DNA of 8,662 nt from Candidatus Sulfotelmatobacter sp. (GCA_030037515.1 JASHRE010000791.1:1-8662); one strand, 5' to 3'; shown: positions 1 to 6,825, counted from the stretch's first letter. Notes: a model not told the origin generated them from the sequence alone. Program-made: numbers and translations.

Positions 1-1152
1 GGCGGCGATTCGCTTGCTTACCAGAACAAGGGTCACCTGTTCGACGTAGCGGCCAAAGCCGGCATCAAAATGAAGATCTACGGCGAGTACGTCGAGTACG
101 ACACTTTCAACATCCCGGGTTGTACTCCGAGCACGGTTAACGGGTATGTCATCACGAACAGCTGCGAGCCCAGCTGGACCGATTTCTACAACGACACACT
201 GTTATACGAGTCTGGCCAGGAGTCGGAGCTGCAGTACTACAACGCCGTCGGGTCGGTCTCCCCGTTGCCGAACGTAATGAACTACGCGGTCCAAAACTAC
301 CCACAATTCGATCTGGGCATTCCTGACCAGTACCGCTTCGACGTCTGGAATCAGGATTTCCAGAAGGACTTGAACGCCGGGACTGTGCCCCAGCTGGAAT
401 TCATGTGGATCAGCTCCGACCACACCGGTGGGCCGCCGAACGCGGCAGCAATGCAGGCCGATAACGACTTGGCCCTCGGCCGCTTTGTCGATGCGATCAG
501 CCACAGCGCCATTTGGCCCTCTACGGCGATCTTCGTCGAGGAAGATGACGCGCAGACCGGTGTCGACCACGTCGACGGTCATCGCTCCCCCGGTTATATC
601 GTCAGCCCCTACGTCAATCAGAACGTGAATCCCGACGGCACCGGGGCTGGGGTACTCGAAGAGAGCACCTTCTATACGCAGGTAAACATGACCCGCACGA
701 TCGAGCAGATTCTCGGTCTGACGCCCATGAACCAGAACGATCTCGTGGCTTCGCCCATGAGAACGCTCTTCATCAACGCCCCACCCGCGAACAACTTCCT
801 GCCTTGGACGCACGTGGCGAACGGGGTCCCGCTGACCTACGGAGTCAGCGGATATGTGGCCCCGGCGAGCCTGAGCGCCAGCACCAGCGCCGCCACCCCT
901 GCAGCCAAGGCTCTGCCGGCGGCAAGCTCCGCGGTTAAGGCTCTGCAGGCTGCATGGCAACAGAAGAAGGCGGAGATCTTCGCCGGCAAGTATCAGAAAC
1001 CCGACTCCGAGGACCCGGACATTGTCAGCCACTACGACTGGTACGATGCCACCGGGTATCGGATCCCCTTCCCCGGGGAGAAGACAGTGCGGTGGCCGAG
1101 CGACTTCAATAACTCAGCACCCACCAAGGCGGATACGGACGACGACGATTAA
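1..1152 (+). CDS. Phosphoesterase-family protein, C-terminal part (5' end outside window)
   Basis: The reading frame is open from base 1, so the start lies upstream; 383 residues are visible. The protein resembles the alkaline-phosphatase-like phosphoesterase family (phospholipase C/acid phosphatase type, PF04185). Typical sequences are SDHTGG (visible residues 139-144), the helix ADNDLALGRFVDAI, and the metal-site block FVEEDDAQTGVDHVDGHR with Asp182/183, Asp189, His190, Asp192 and His194 as likely metal ligands. Two cysteines near residues 41 and 55 would suit a disulfide in an exported protein. After about residue 290 there is an Ala/Ser-rich linker, then a tail containing SHYDWYDATG and ending in DTDDDD. 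Relatives often carry an N-terminal beta-propeller (YncE-like) domain; whether this one does cannot be seen. The substrate is unknown; phosphoester hydrolysis outside the cytoplasm is inferred from the family. A terminator follows 23 bases after the stop, so this is the last gene of its transcript. Confidence 0.88.
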   Translation, partial: GGDSLAYQNKGHLFDVAAKAGIKMKIYGEYVEYDTFNIPGCTPSTVNGYVITNSCEPSWTDFYNDTLLYESGQESELQYYNAVGSVSPLPNVMNYAVQNYPQFDLGIPDQYRFDVWNQDFQKDLNAGTVPQLEFMWISSDHTGGPPNAAAMQADNDLALGRFVDAISHSAIWPSTAIFVEEDDAQTGVDHVDGHRSPGYIVSPYVNQNVNPDGTGAGVLEESTFYTQVNMTRTIEQILGLTPMNQNDLVASPMRTLFINAPPANNFLPWTHVANGVPLTYGVSGYVAPASLSASTSAATPAAKALPAASSAVKALQAAWQQKKAEIFAGKYQKPDSEDPDIVSHYDWYDATGYRIPFPGEKTVRWPSDFNNSAPTKADTDDDD

Positions 1153-1175
1153 AAAACGTTCCGACTCGAAAAGCA

Positions 1176-1208
1176 CCCTCTCCCCGATCACCGGGGAGGG
1201 GGTTTTTT
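1176..1208 (+). terminator. Rho-independent terminator after the phosphoesterase gene
   Basis: An 11-bp stem (CCCTCTCCCCG at 1176-1186 pairing with CGGGGAGGGGG at 1192-1202, one T-G wobble) closes a 5-base loop, ATCAC. Six T residues follow directly at 1203-1208. This is a textbook intrinsic terminator in the + direction, 23 bases after the TAA stop. There is no matching A-rich tract immediately before the stem that would make it work well on the minus strand. Confidence 0.92.
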
Positions 1209-1505
1209 GTTGACGCTCCAAACCATGAGGAGCCTGAGGCGACAGACCAAGTCAGGTTAGTCCCCCAGTTGGTCGGCTTGTGTTGAGTGGACGGTCTCTG
1301 TTCTGCTCATGTGCTGCGTAAGCACGACGAAGACATTAGCCGCGAGGCACGGACGATGAACACTCCTAACCAACCTTCGCCAGAATTGGTCAGGGCCGAA
1401 CCGGAGCCCGGAGACAGAGAATAGGGATGCTTCGCATCCGACCAGATAAGGCTCCGTCGTACTTGTGGCCTGAGAGTTCGCGATGACTGCGTCAGCCATT
1501 GCAAT
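1209..1505. other. Intergenic region between convergent genes; no supported gene
   Basis: About 300 bases separate the phosphoesterase terminator from the stop of the Lnt-like gene. Short minus-strand open frames here lack a ribosome site and resemble nothing I recognise. The only structures seen are a small perfect hairpin, GGATGC-TTC-GCATCC at 1425-1439, and a 7-bp inverted repeat, GCGATGA (1482-1488) with TCATCGC (1505-1511), straddling the Lnt-like stop. Neither is followed by a T tract on the minus strand, so at best they are weak or Rho-assisted ends for the minus-strand transcript. Confidence 0.5.
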
Positions 1506-3083
1506 TCATCGCTTCTGCTGCAGGGGACGAAAGGCCGCGACGAGCAACGCCAAGGAGCCGGCGATAGTCAGCCAAGCAAACCAATCTCCGAACCTTGAAT
1601 AGATCGTTCGCACGCCTCTCGTGGGGACATCCGCAACCATCGAGTAGTCACTCGAGTGGAAGTGGTCCATGGCCGCAAGTGTGCGGCCTTGATAGTCGAA
1701 CGCCGCAGACAGTCCGTGGCTGGTTTGGCGATCGAGATTCACGCCCTGCTCTATGGCACGAAAGCTTGCCATCTCGGTGTGCCACGGATCAATGGCTCGC
1801 CAGTCGTTCGAAGGATCCAGCACGAGGTCGGCCTTCAGGGCGCCGGCTTGCGCAAGCAATTGGGGAAAGTCCGCATCAAAACAGATCACCGCGCTAACGC
1901 GTCCGAATGGTGTCTCCACAAATTGGAGACGCCCATCTTTGGCGACCGACATTGCCGCTTCGTCGCCCGGCACCGGATGGGCCTTGTAATAGTCCATTGC
2001 GATTTTGCCATCAGGTCCTGCGACGGCCAGCTTGTTCTCGAGGGGTCTGTTCTGCCCCGGATTCAAGACGGCCAACGCCAGACCCAGATAAATGTGATCT
2101 TTCGCTGCCAGCTCCGATCCCTGAGCTAGAAGGGCCGCTTCGTCTTGCTTGAGGATGAAGGCGTTACCTTCAGCCCAAAAGACGACCTTTGCTCCGTCCT
2201 GCGCTTCGCGGTCAGCCCGCAGTAGCAAATCGTCGCTAACGCCCTTGCTCCACTGGCGGAATTCAGTCAACTCTTCGGCGCTGACCTGGTTCGCCAGAAG
2301 ACGGTCTATGAGCCGGCTGTCAGGCTCCCTTCCTATTGGGCGTTTTGAGACGGAAGCGATCCGGACGGTTTCTGACGAAGGCGGAAACAACGACAGACGA
2401 ATGCCCCCGAGCAGCATGACGGCAGTGATGGTGGAGAAGCATAAGTACGCCGCGTTGCGAGCTGGTCGGGAGACAAGTCCTTCGTCCCAGAGATAATTGC
2501 AGGCCGACGTAAACCAGCCGATCAGGAAGGTCAGGCCCCACAACCCCGTCACTGAGAGAATCTGCAGCAACGCTAATTCGCCGTACTGGGAGTATCCTGC
2601 GGCTCCCCAACTGCCAAACGATCCCAAAGAAGTGAGGTAGTCGAGAGCTGTCCATGTGCAAGGAAAGACCAGCGTAGAAGCGATACCGCCGATTCGTCGT
2701 GCCAGCCACTGGTCGGCGGCAAAAGGAATTAATGACTGCAAGCCCCCGATTACGAGCGACAGGTAATAAGCCGTGCCAATAACAGGAACCATTCCCCGCA
2801 GCTGAAATGCGGATGTGGCTATCTGCGCCACCAACATGAGCGGCGCCCATACTCGCCATCGTTGCCTCCGAACGAAGTGGAGCAGAAAAACGGGCGATAA
2901 CCATGCCGCGAGAGCGACGTTGTTGGCGCCGTAGGAAAACAGCAACAAGACGCAACCGAGGCAGAAGCAGAGCCAAGCTGACAACGACGACGACTTCTTC
3001 GGCTTGTTGCTGGCTTCGATTGAACCTTTGAATCCGGGCTCTATGCTCTTGTTCTCTGCAGCTTCCGTAATCGAAGTCGGCAT
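1506..3083 (-). CDS. Apolipoprotein N-acyltransferase (Lnt)-like membrane protein with nitrilase-fold domain
   Basis: Lnt transfers an acyl chain from phospholipid to the N-terminal cysteine of lipoproteins at the periplasmic face of the inner membrane. The 525-residue product has the right length (E. coli Lnt has 512) and architecture: about seven hydrophobic segments between residues 33 and 233, a carbon-nitrogen hydrolase domain at about 240-485, and a last membrane helix at about 500-519. GYSQ (163-166) matches the conserved Lnt segment. The nitrilase triad is present as Glu305 (WAEGNAF), Lys367 (YYKAHPVPGDE) and Cys401 (VICFDADFP). E. coli has CYE at the cysteine; here it is CFD, so the match is distant and another acyl-transfer or amidase role is possible. 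I chose the ATG at 3081-3083, with AGGG 8 bases upstream, over an in-frame GTG at 3138-3140 that lacks a ribosome site and would add 19 polar residues. It lies 140 bases downstream of the LolA-like gene on the same strand. Confidence 0.82.
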   Translation of the reverse strand: MPTSITEAAENKSIEPGFKGSIEASNKPKKSSSLSAWLCFCLGCVLLLFSYGANNVALAAWLSPVFLLHFVRRQRWRVWAPLMLVAQIATSAFQLRGMVPVIGTAYYLSLVIGGLQSLIPFAADQWLARRIGGIASTLVFPCTWTALDYLTSLGSFGSWGAAGYSQYGELALLQILSVTGLWGLTFLIGWFTSACNYLWDEGLVSRPARNAAYLCFSTITAVMLLGGIRLSLFPPSSETVRIASVSKRPIGREPDSRLIDRLLANQVSAEELTEFRQWSKGVSDDLLLRADREAQDGAKVVFWAEGNAFILKQDEAALLAQGSELAAKDHIYLGLALAVLNPGQNRPLENKLAVAGPDGKIAMDYYKAHPVPGDEAAMSVAKDGRLQFVETPFGRVSAVICFDADFPQLLAQAGALKADLVLDPSNDWRAIDPWHTEMASFRAIEQGVNLDRQTSHGLSAAFDYQGRTLAAMDHFHSSDYSMVADVPTRGVRTIYSRFGDWFAWLTIAGSLALLVAAFRPLQQKR

Positions 3084-3091
3084 CGTGTTTT

Positions 3092-3095
3092 CCCT
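3092..3095 (-). promoter_or_regulatory. Ribosome binding site that decides the Lnt-like start
   Basis: On the minus strand AGGG stands 8 bases before the ATG at 3081-3083. A stronger AGGAG (3101-3105) lies 17 bases before the same ATG, too far for an ordinary site. The in-frame GTG at 3138-3140 has only GGAAA directly abutting it. The ATG is therefore the best supported start. Confidence 0.5.
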
Positions 3096-3223
3096 GTGCA
3101 CTCCTGTTAATTCGCGCTCCCGTCTCCGGTCGACTGCCACTTTCCGAATTCGAGCTTTGAGGCTGACTACACTTTCGTTTGCCGTCGCGGCGTCAAAGCG
3201 GGACCCAGCCTCCAGTCTTCGTC

Positions 3224-4129
3224 CTACTGTTTCGCGGGTGGCTCCGACGGGGCTGACGGCGAGTGAATCTGCTGAAATACATCTGTGGTGGCCTTGAGAT
3301 AGTCGCCAAATTCATCGACCTGACGAATCCGAAACCCTTTGAACAGTTCGCGGCCCTGCGCAATGTACTCCTGCCTGATGGGCATCCAGAGTTCCCCGTG
3401 GAATTTTCGCTGTTCGGTGAACCCTTCGAAGCCCTTGACGTTACCCAACAACCCAAGGCTTAGCGGCGAAACGCTCGAAAACTCGATCCGGACGATTTCT
3501 TTCTCATCTGGACTGATCCACATTTTTCCCTTTAGGTCCGCTGCAATTCTCTGGGAGAGGTTTCCACGACGGGGTGTGGTGGACTTGGGCTCGAACCAGT
3601 ACACGAGTGTGTTTAATCCGTCCCTTTGTTCCCACCGCAGTGGTGTGAAAGTTGACTGGGCGATGATCTCACTGAAAATCATTTGGCTCTTGGGATGAAT
3701 GGATTCGTTTCTTTGCGCCTTGCGCTCATCTTCCTTCATTCGCTTCTCAATCTTCTTCTGCTGCTCGTCCAAGTTCTTCTGCGACACGGCATTGCCCTCA
3801 TGGCTGACGTGAAGGCTGAAGAATTCATAGGCTGTCGGAGTAAGGTAATACGTGTCCGTGTGTTGATTGCGGATGTTCCCGCTCTTGTCGAGGATATCGA
3901 CCGTAGTCGTGTCCGTGAATGTGTACTGGCTCAGAAGGGATTCGATCCTCTTTTGATCTTGCGCCACTTCCACCATCAACCCGCCAGTGTCGGGAAACGG
4001 AAGGTTTGATGCGCCGGGCGCCGCGGTTTGGGCGCAGAGTGTCGAAGTGGCGACTATGCCAACGATGAAGGCGATGGCATTTCTGGCTTTCCCTTGTAAC
4101 CAAACGGAGCCTGCGAAGTCAGCTTTCAT
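3224..4129 (-). CDS. Secreted LolA-like protein of unknown function
   Basis: The 301-residue product has an N-terminal signal peptide: a basic n-region to about residue 16, a hydrophobic core at 17-31, and a likely signal peptidase I cut after Ala33 (LCA before QTAA). The cysteine is not in a lipobox, so it is probably not a lipoprotein. The mature part alternates short beta-strand-like segments with a highly charged helix at about 117-142 (DEQQKKIEKRMKEDERK). It ends with a stretch typical of LolA/LolB-like beta folds (KMWISPDEKEIVRIEF at 202-217; GELWMPIRQEYIAQG at 245-259) and a Pro/Ser-rich tail. I recall similar uncharacterised proteins in Acidobacteria; no function is established. The ATG is preceded by GGGTGA about 10 bases upstream. 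No terminator is visible between it and the Lnt-like gene, which suggests co-transcription and possibly a shared role in envelope or lipoprotein handling (inference). Confidence 0.72.
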   Translation of the reverse strand: MKADFAGSVWLQGKARNAIAFIVGIVATSTLCAQTAAPGASNLPFPDTGGLMVEVAQDQKRIESLLSQYTFTDTTTVDILDKSGNIRNQHTDTYYLTPTAYEFFSLHVSHEGNAVSQKNLDEQQKKIEKRMKEDERKAQRNESIHPKSQMIFSEIIAQSTFTPLRWEQRDGLNTLVYWFEPKSTTPRRGNLSQRIAADLKGKMWISPDEKEIVRIEFSSVSPLSLGLLGNVKGFEGFTEQRKFHGELWMPIRQEYIAQGRELFKGFRIRQVDEFGDYLKATTDVFQQIHSPSAPSEPPAKQ

Positions 4130-4291
4130 GGCGTTGGTTTCACCCGAGTAGTACCAATTAGGCCTTGCGACTTAAACCCGTCCACGCCGCCTAGCAGCGA
4201 CACTACCGCAGTCGGATTCGCATGGCGGACCGAATTCGTCTTACAGCGCCCGGAATTCGACAAACTGAGGATTCTGCTCGACCAACTGCGG
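4130..4291. other. Divergent intergenic region between LolA-like gene and kinase operon
   Basis: These 162 bases should hold both outward promoters, but I find no convincing -35/-10 pair on either strand. The kinase frame is open leftwards through this region without a stop and without a usable ATG, GTG or TTG. On the minus strand a 62-codon frame starting with GTG at 4312-4314 ends in a TGA that overlaps the ATG of the LolA-like gene (ATGA). Neither frame encodes a recognisable domain. Confidence 0.4.
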
Positions 4292-5404
4292 GTGAAACTT
4301 ACCCAACGGTCCACTAGAATACGAATTGTGCTGAAACGCGATGAACTCGGAGTGCCCTCATTCTGGCAACTGCAGTTGGTGGGTTGGCTGGCCTTCTATT
4401 TCGTTTTGATCCTCGCCGTTCTTCCCTATCGCAAAATGGAAGAGATCCGCAATCAGACGATTGCGTGTGTAGCCTTGTTCCTGGCCAGCAGCCTGCTGCG
4501 TCCGGTCTGCCGATCGCTTCTGCGTCGTTCACTTCCCTGGATCGCTATGGAACTCCGTGCCTTGGCCTGGTCAGTGGCCGTGGGGACGGTTGCAGCCTTT
4601 GTTACTGAGTTGGCCATCCTACGGGTGGTCGGGCTGGTCTGGGTCGATTTGCTCGTAAATGTTGTGCAACTTTCAGTCATGCTCTTTCTCTGGTGCACGC
4701 TGTACTTCAGCATCAAACTGTGGCAGCAATCCGTGCGAGAGCGTGAACGGTTACTGCGCGCCGAGAGTGAAGCACGGGATGCTCATCTCAGTGCCCTGCG
4801 CTACCAACTAAATCCCCATTTTCTGTTCAACTCGCTGAATGCTGTATCAACCCTGGTCTTGCGGGGAGACGCGACTCGCGCGACGCGCATGCTTGCGCAG
4901 ATTTCGAAACTGTTACGAGTATTGCTGGATGGTCCCGTTGCTGCGGAGATCGCTTTGTCGCAGGAACTGGATTTTGCTAAACAGTATCTGGCGATCGAGC
5001 AAAGCCGGCTGGGGGAGCAGTTACAAGTTTTCTACCAGATCGCGTCCGAGAGTCTGGATGCGGCGGTGCCCTCCATGTTGCTGCAACCCCTGCTTGAGAA
5101 CGCGGTGCGGCACGGGGTTGGTCGTCAACCGCAAGGCGAAATAGCCATCAGGACGGCGGTGAAAGGCGATCGACTGCATCTCATTGTTCGGAACTCCGGT
5201 GCTTCGCGTAGCACGGACTCTGCTCTGGTTCGCAATGGCCGTGGAGTTGGCCTGGCAAATACCACGGAGCGACTGAAACGACGGTATGGATCTGAGGGTG
5301 AATTGACCATCCAATGGCCCGAGGACGGCGGCTGCGAGATAATGATCCGATTGCCCTTTAGCAAGATCGCTGACCGCGTCGAGGAAACGTCATGCGCGTT
5401 GTAG
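4292..5404 (+). CDS. LytS/YehU-type membrane sensor histidine kinase
   Basis: The 370-residue product is an inner-membrane kinase that should phosphorylate the response regulator encoded next to it. Four or so hydrophobic segments (about residues 24-46, 56-70, 88-113 and 117-143) form a membrane sensor with no domain I recognise. A charged, probably coiled linker (145-168) leads to the His_kinase domain (PF06580 type), with the phospho-acceptor His176 in YQLNPHFLFNSLN. The ATPase domain shows the N box MLLQPLLENAVRHG (Asn270) and the glycine motif NGRGVGLANTTERL (315-328); the usual D-x-G motif appears as RNSGAS (300-305). The start is uncertain: the GTG at 4292 lacks a Shine-Dalgarno sequence, a second in-frame GTG at 4328 is no better, and the frame stays open upstream. 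The stop overlaps the next gene by 13 bases, showing tight coupling. Confidence 0.9.
   Translation: MKLTQRSTRIRIVLKRDELGVPSFWQLQLVGWLAFYFVLILAVLPYRKMEEIRNQTIACVALFLASSLLRPVCRSLLRRSLPWIAMELRALAWSVAVGTVAAFVTELAILRVVGLVWVDLLVNVVQLSVMLFLWCTLYFSIKLWQQSVRERERLLRAESEARDAHLSALRYQLNPHFLFNSLNAVSTLVLRGDATRATRMLAQISKLLRVLLDGPVAAEIALSQELDFAKQYLAIEQSRLGEQLQVFYQIASESLDAAVPSMLLQPLLENAVRHGVGRQPQGEIAIRTAVKGDRLHLIVRNSGASRSTDSALVRNGRGVGLANTTERLKRRYGSEGELTIQWPEDGGCEIMIRLPFSKIADRVEETSCAL
5381..5385 (+). promoter_or_regulatory. Ribosome binding site of the LytTR regulator
   Basis: GAGGA lies 6 bases before the ATG at 5392, inside the 3' end of the kinase gene. It supports this start and independent or coupled initiation on the kinase message. 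Confidence 0.65.
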
Positions 5405-6186
5405 TTGTGGATGACGAGCCTTTGGCTCGGGAGGGGGTGGTCATCCGGCTTCGAAAGTTCCAGGACATCGAAGTCGTAGCCGAGTGCGAGGATGGTTCTT
5501 CAGCGATCGAGAAGATTATGGAGTTGGGTCCTGATCTGCTCTTTCTGGACGTGCAAATGCCGGACATGGACGGCTTTGAGGTGCTTCGCACTCTGCCCAA
5601 AGAGAGCCTGCCCGAAGTGATCTTTCTCACCGCCTATCAACATCATGCCGTGCGTGCGTTTGAGGTACACGCGCTGGATTACTTGCTCAAACCGGTCGAC
5701 GACGAGCGCTTTGCAGCCGCAATCGAGCGTGCGCGAGACGCGGCTCACTCCGACTCGAAGCTCGAGATGGCCCACCGGCTCTTGCAGCTGCTGAAGCAAG
5801 AGCGGGGAAACTACGTCACCCGTTTTCCCGTAAAGATTGGCCCGCGAATTCACGTGGTTCGCACGCAGGACATCGATTGGGTTGCAGCCGCCGGGGACTA
5901 TGTGGAACTTCACTGCAAGGGGCGTGCGCATCTGCTGCACGAAACCATGAACTCGGTGGAGCGTAAGCTTGACCCGCAAACATTTCTTCGCATCCATCGC
6001 TCCCGGATTGTGCGCCTGGAATTGATCGAGGAGGCCCGCAGCATCGACAATCGAGAGTACATGGTGAGGCTTTCAGACGGTAGCGAACATCGCTCCGGCC
6101 GAACCTATGCAGAGCGTGTAGAGAATTGGTTGGCCTGCGGCGAACGCGCTGGCGAGGGGTTCGGCTGGCAGCGGCGTGGTCGATAA
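5392..6186 (+). CDS. LytTR-family response regulator
   Basis: The 264-residue cytoplasmic transcription regulator pairs with the kinase just upstream; the two genes overlap by 13 bases. The receiver domain (about 1-118) has the acidic pair Asp7/Asp8 (VVDDEP), phospho-acceptor Asp53 (FLDVQMPDMDG), Thr80 (FLTAY) and Lys100 (LLKPVDD), all expected for an active CheY-like fold. A linker of about 25 residues precedes a LytTR DNA-binding domain (about 144-245), recognised from RFPVKIG, DIDWVAAAGDYVELHC, TFLRIHRSRIV and SDGSEHRSGRTYAERV. LytTR domains bind pairs of short direct repeats at target promoters. I did not find such repeats near this operon, so its targets are probably elsewhere. The last 15 residues (Gly/Arg-rich) are a nonconserved tail. 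No U-tract terminator follows. Confidence 0.94.
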   Translation: MRVVVVDDEPLAREGVVIRLRKFQDIEVVAECEDGSSAIEKIMELGPDLLFLDVQMPDMDGFEVLRTLPKESLPEVIFLTAYQHHAVRAFEVHALDYLLKPVDDERFAAAIERARDAAHSDSKLEMAHRLLQLLKQERGNYVTRFPVKIGPRIHVVRTQDIDWVAAAGDYVELHCKGRAHLLHETMNSVERKLDPQTFLRIHRSRIVRLELIEEARSIDNREYMVRLSDGSEHRSGRTYAERVENWLACGERAGEGFGWQRRGR

Positions 6187-6361
6187 GCACGCCTTGCGAC
6201 GGGTCTTGCATTCGTTGCCGCCCTTGGCCAATTCCCAACTGTTCGAGCGAGCTGTCAAGTCCTCGCTCCTAGTGCGACTCCTGGTTCGCTTAAAATCCTA
6301 AAAAGCAAACGGCTCCAGGCGATATAGCGATATATCGCTGCAAACACCACTTCGTACCAGG
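6187..6361. other. Gene-free stretch upstream of the integrase remnant
   Basis: No coding frame here is supported. An inverted repeat GAGCGAG (6245-6251) with CTCGCTC (6262-6268), loop of 10 bases, lies about 60 bases after the regulator stop but has no T tract, so it is at most a weak transcript end. A tandem/palindromic motif at 6319-6339 is listed separately. This region may hold further, unrecognisable integrase sequence. Confidence 0.4.
6319..6339. repeat. Tandem GCGATATA repeat merging into a 14-bp perfect palindrome
   Basis: GCGATATA occurs twice head to tail (6319-6326 and 6327-6334). The second copy continues into TCGCT, giving the perfect 14-bp palindrome AGCGATATATCGCT at 6326-6339. 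The size and dyad symmetry suit binding of a homodimeric regulator, but no promoter or intact downstream + gene supports that. It stands about 20 bases before the integrase remnant, so a recombination-related origin is also possible. Confidence 0.45.
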
Positions 6362-6623
6362 CGCGAAAATCCCGCAACACCACGCGATCCTAGCCGGCAA
6401 GGTGCATCTGCTTGCGCCTTGTGGGGGGGTGCTGACATCTACCAGATCGCCAAGAACCGCCGCTACCAGTGTCGAGATGATCGGGAAATACTGCGCGGCG
6501 CGCATCAGAACGTCGCTCGACGCCGCCATCAACCTTGGGCGGCCCCAGAAGAACAAGGAAGGAAAACAGCGCTTGCAGGCTTCACCGCAACCTTGGCAGC
6601 GGGGAAATGGACACGCTGCTTGA
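6362..6623 (+). pseudogene. Decayed C-terminal end of a tyrosine-recombinase (phage-type) integrase
   Basis: Read across frames, this stretch spells the end of a site-specific integrase. Frame 2 (6362-6400) gives RENPATPRDPSRQ, resembling the common REGNPRT..YSLRHTY. Frame 1 (6403-6423) gives CICLRLV. Frame 2 again (6425-6466) gives GGADIYQIAKNRR. Frame 3 (from 6468) gives SVEMIGKYCAARIRTSLDAA and INLGRP, then a Lys/Gln-rich tail to the TGA at 6621. Family members usually read LRHTYICLRL, GADIYQIAKNCRTSVEMI and EKYYAAHIKNTLDAAAINV in one frame. At least three shifts are needed, one of them in a run of seven G (6423-6429). The nucleophilic tyrosine is replaced by cysteine (TGC at 6492-6494), and the histidine after the catalytic arginine reads as Gln. 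The N-terminal and core-binding parts are missing. This is a dead remnant of an integrated element. The identification rests on remembered family consensus; sequence past 6545 is less certain. Confidence 0.75.
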
Positions 6624-6825
6624 TCAACCCTGGCTTGACAAGCAGTTAAAATCGCGGGAGGCAACCGGGCAGGAACGGTCGTCCCAAACGTCGCGACGAA
6701 TCGTACGCCAGGCGAAGTCATATCCTCGACCGGGCGCACGCTCATGGCCGGCTGAGAAGCCGCAGAAGCCCCACAGGAAACAGGAACTCAATCCACGGAT
6801 TGCGATTCCGGGCTCGCGAAGTTGG
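6624..6825. other. Gene-free stretch after the integrase remnant
   Basis: No coding sequence is supported. Open frames here are antisense or run into the PLP-enzyme gene in the wrong strand. A small inverted repeat, CAATCC-AC-GGATTG, lies at 6789-6802, about 25 bases beyond the stop of the minus-strand PLP gene; it lacks a T tract on that strand and is only a weak candidate terminator. No tRNA or attachment-site repeat was found. Confidence 0.4.

Noticed and set aside
202..1032. 276-codon open frame on the minus strand
   Set aside because: It is wholly antisense to the phosphoesterase gene, whose protein shows clear family motifs. Its own translation is Arg/Gly-rich with no recognisable domain.
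1425..1439. Hairpin GGATGC-TTC-GCATCC as a terminator for the Lnt-like gene
   Set aside because: There is no T tract after it on the minus strand, and it lies about 65 bases beyond the stop, so it cannot be called an intrinsic terminator.
1257..1504. Two short minus-strand frames downstream of the Lnt-like gene
   Set aside because: They overlap each other in different frames, have no ribosome site and match no family I know.
2320..2976. 218-codon minus-strand frame inside the Lnt-like gene
   Set aside because: It is an alternative frame of a well-supported membrane protein gene; its translation is Arg-rich without family resemblance.
3166..3196. Possible minus-strand promoter before the Lnt-like gene (TTGACG, 19 bases, TGTAGT)
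   Set aside because: The spacing is long and the -10 matches only four of six consensus bases. It is too weak to list as a feature, although an internal promoter is possible.
6635..6652. TTGACA followed by TTAAAAT as a promoter
   Set aside because: The two boxes are only about 5 bases apart, not the 16-18 required, and no plus-strand gene follows.
6290..6745. 151-codon minus-strand frame across the integrase remnant
   Set aside because: It is cysteine-rich with no recognisable family, and lies opposite the remnant, whose plus-strand motifs explain the sequence better.
6187..6825. A tRNA or direct-repeat attachment site flanking the integrase remnant
   Set aside because: No cloverleaf-capable sequence or T-arm motif, and no repeated block longer than chance, was seen on either strand in the gap.
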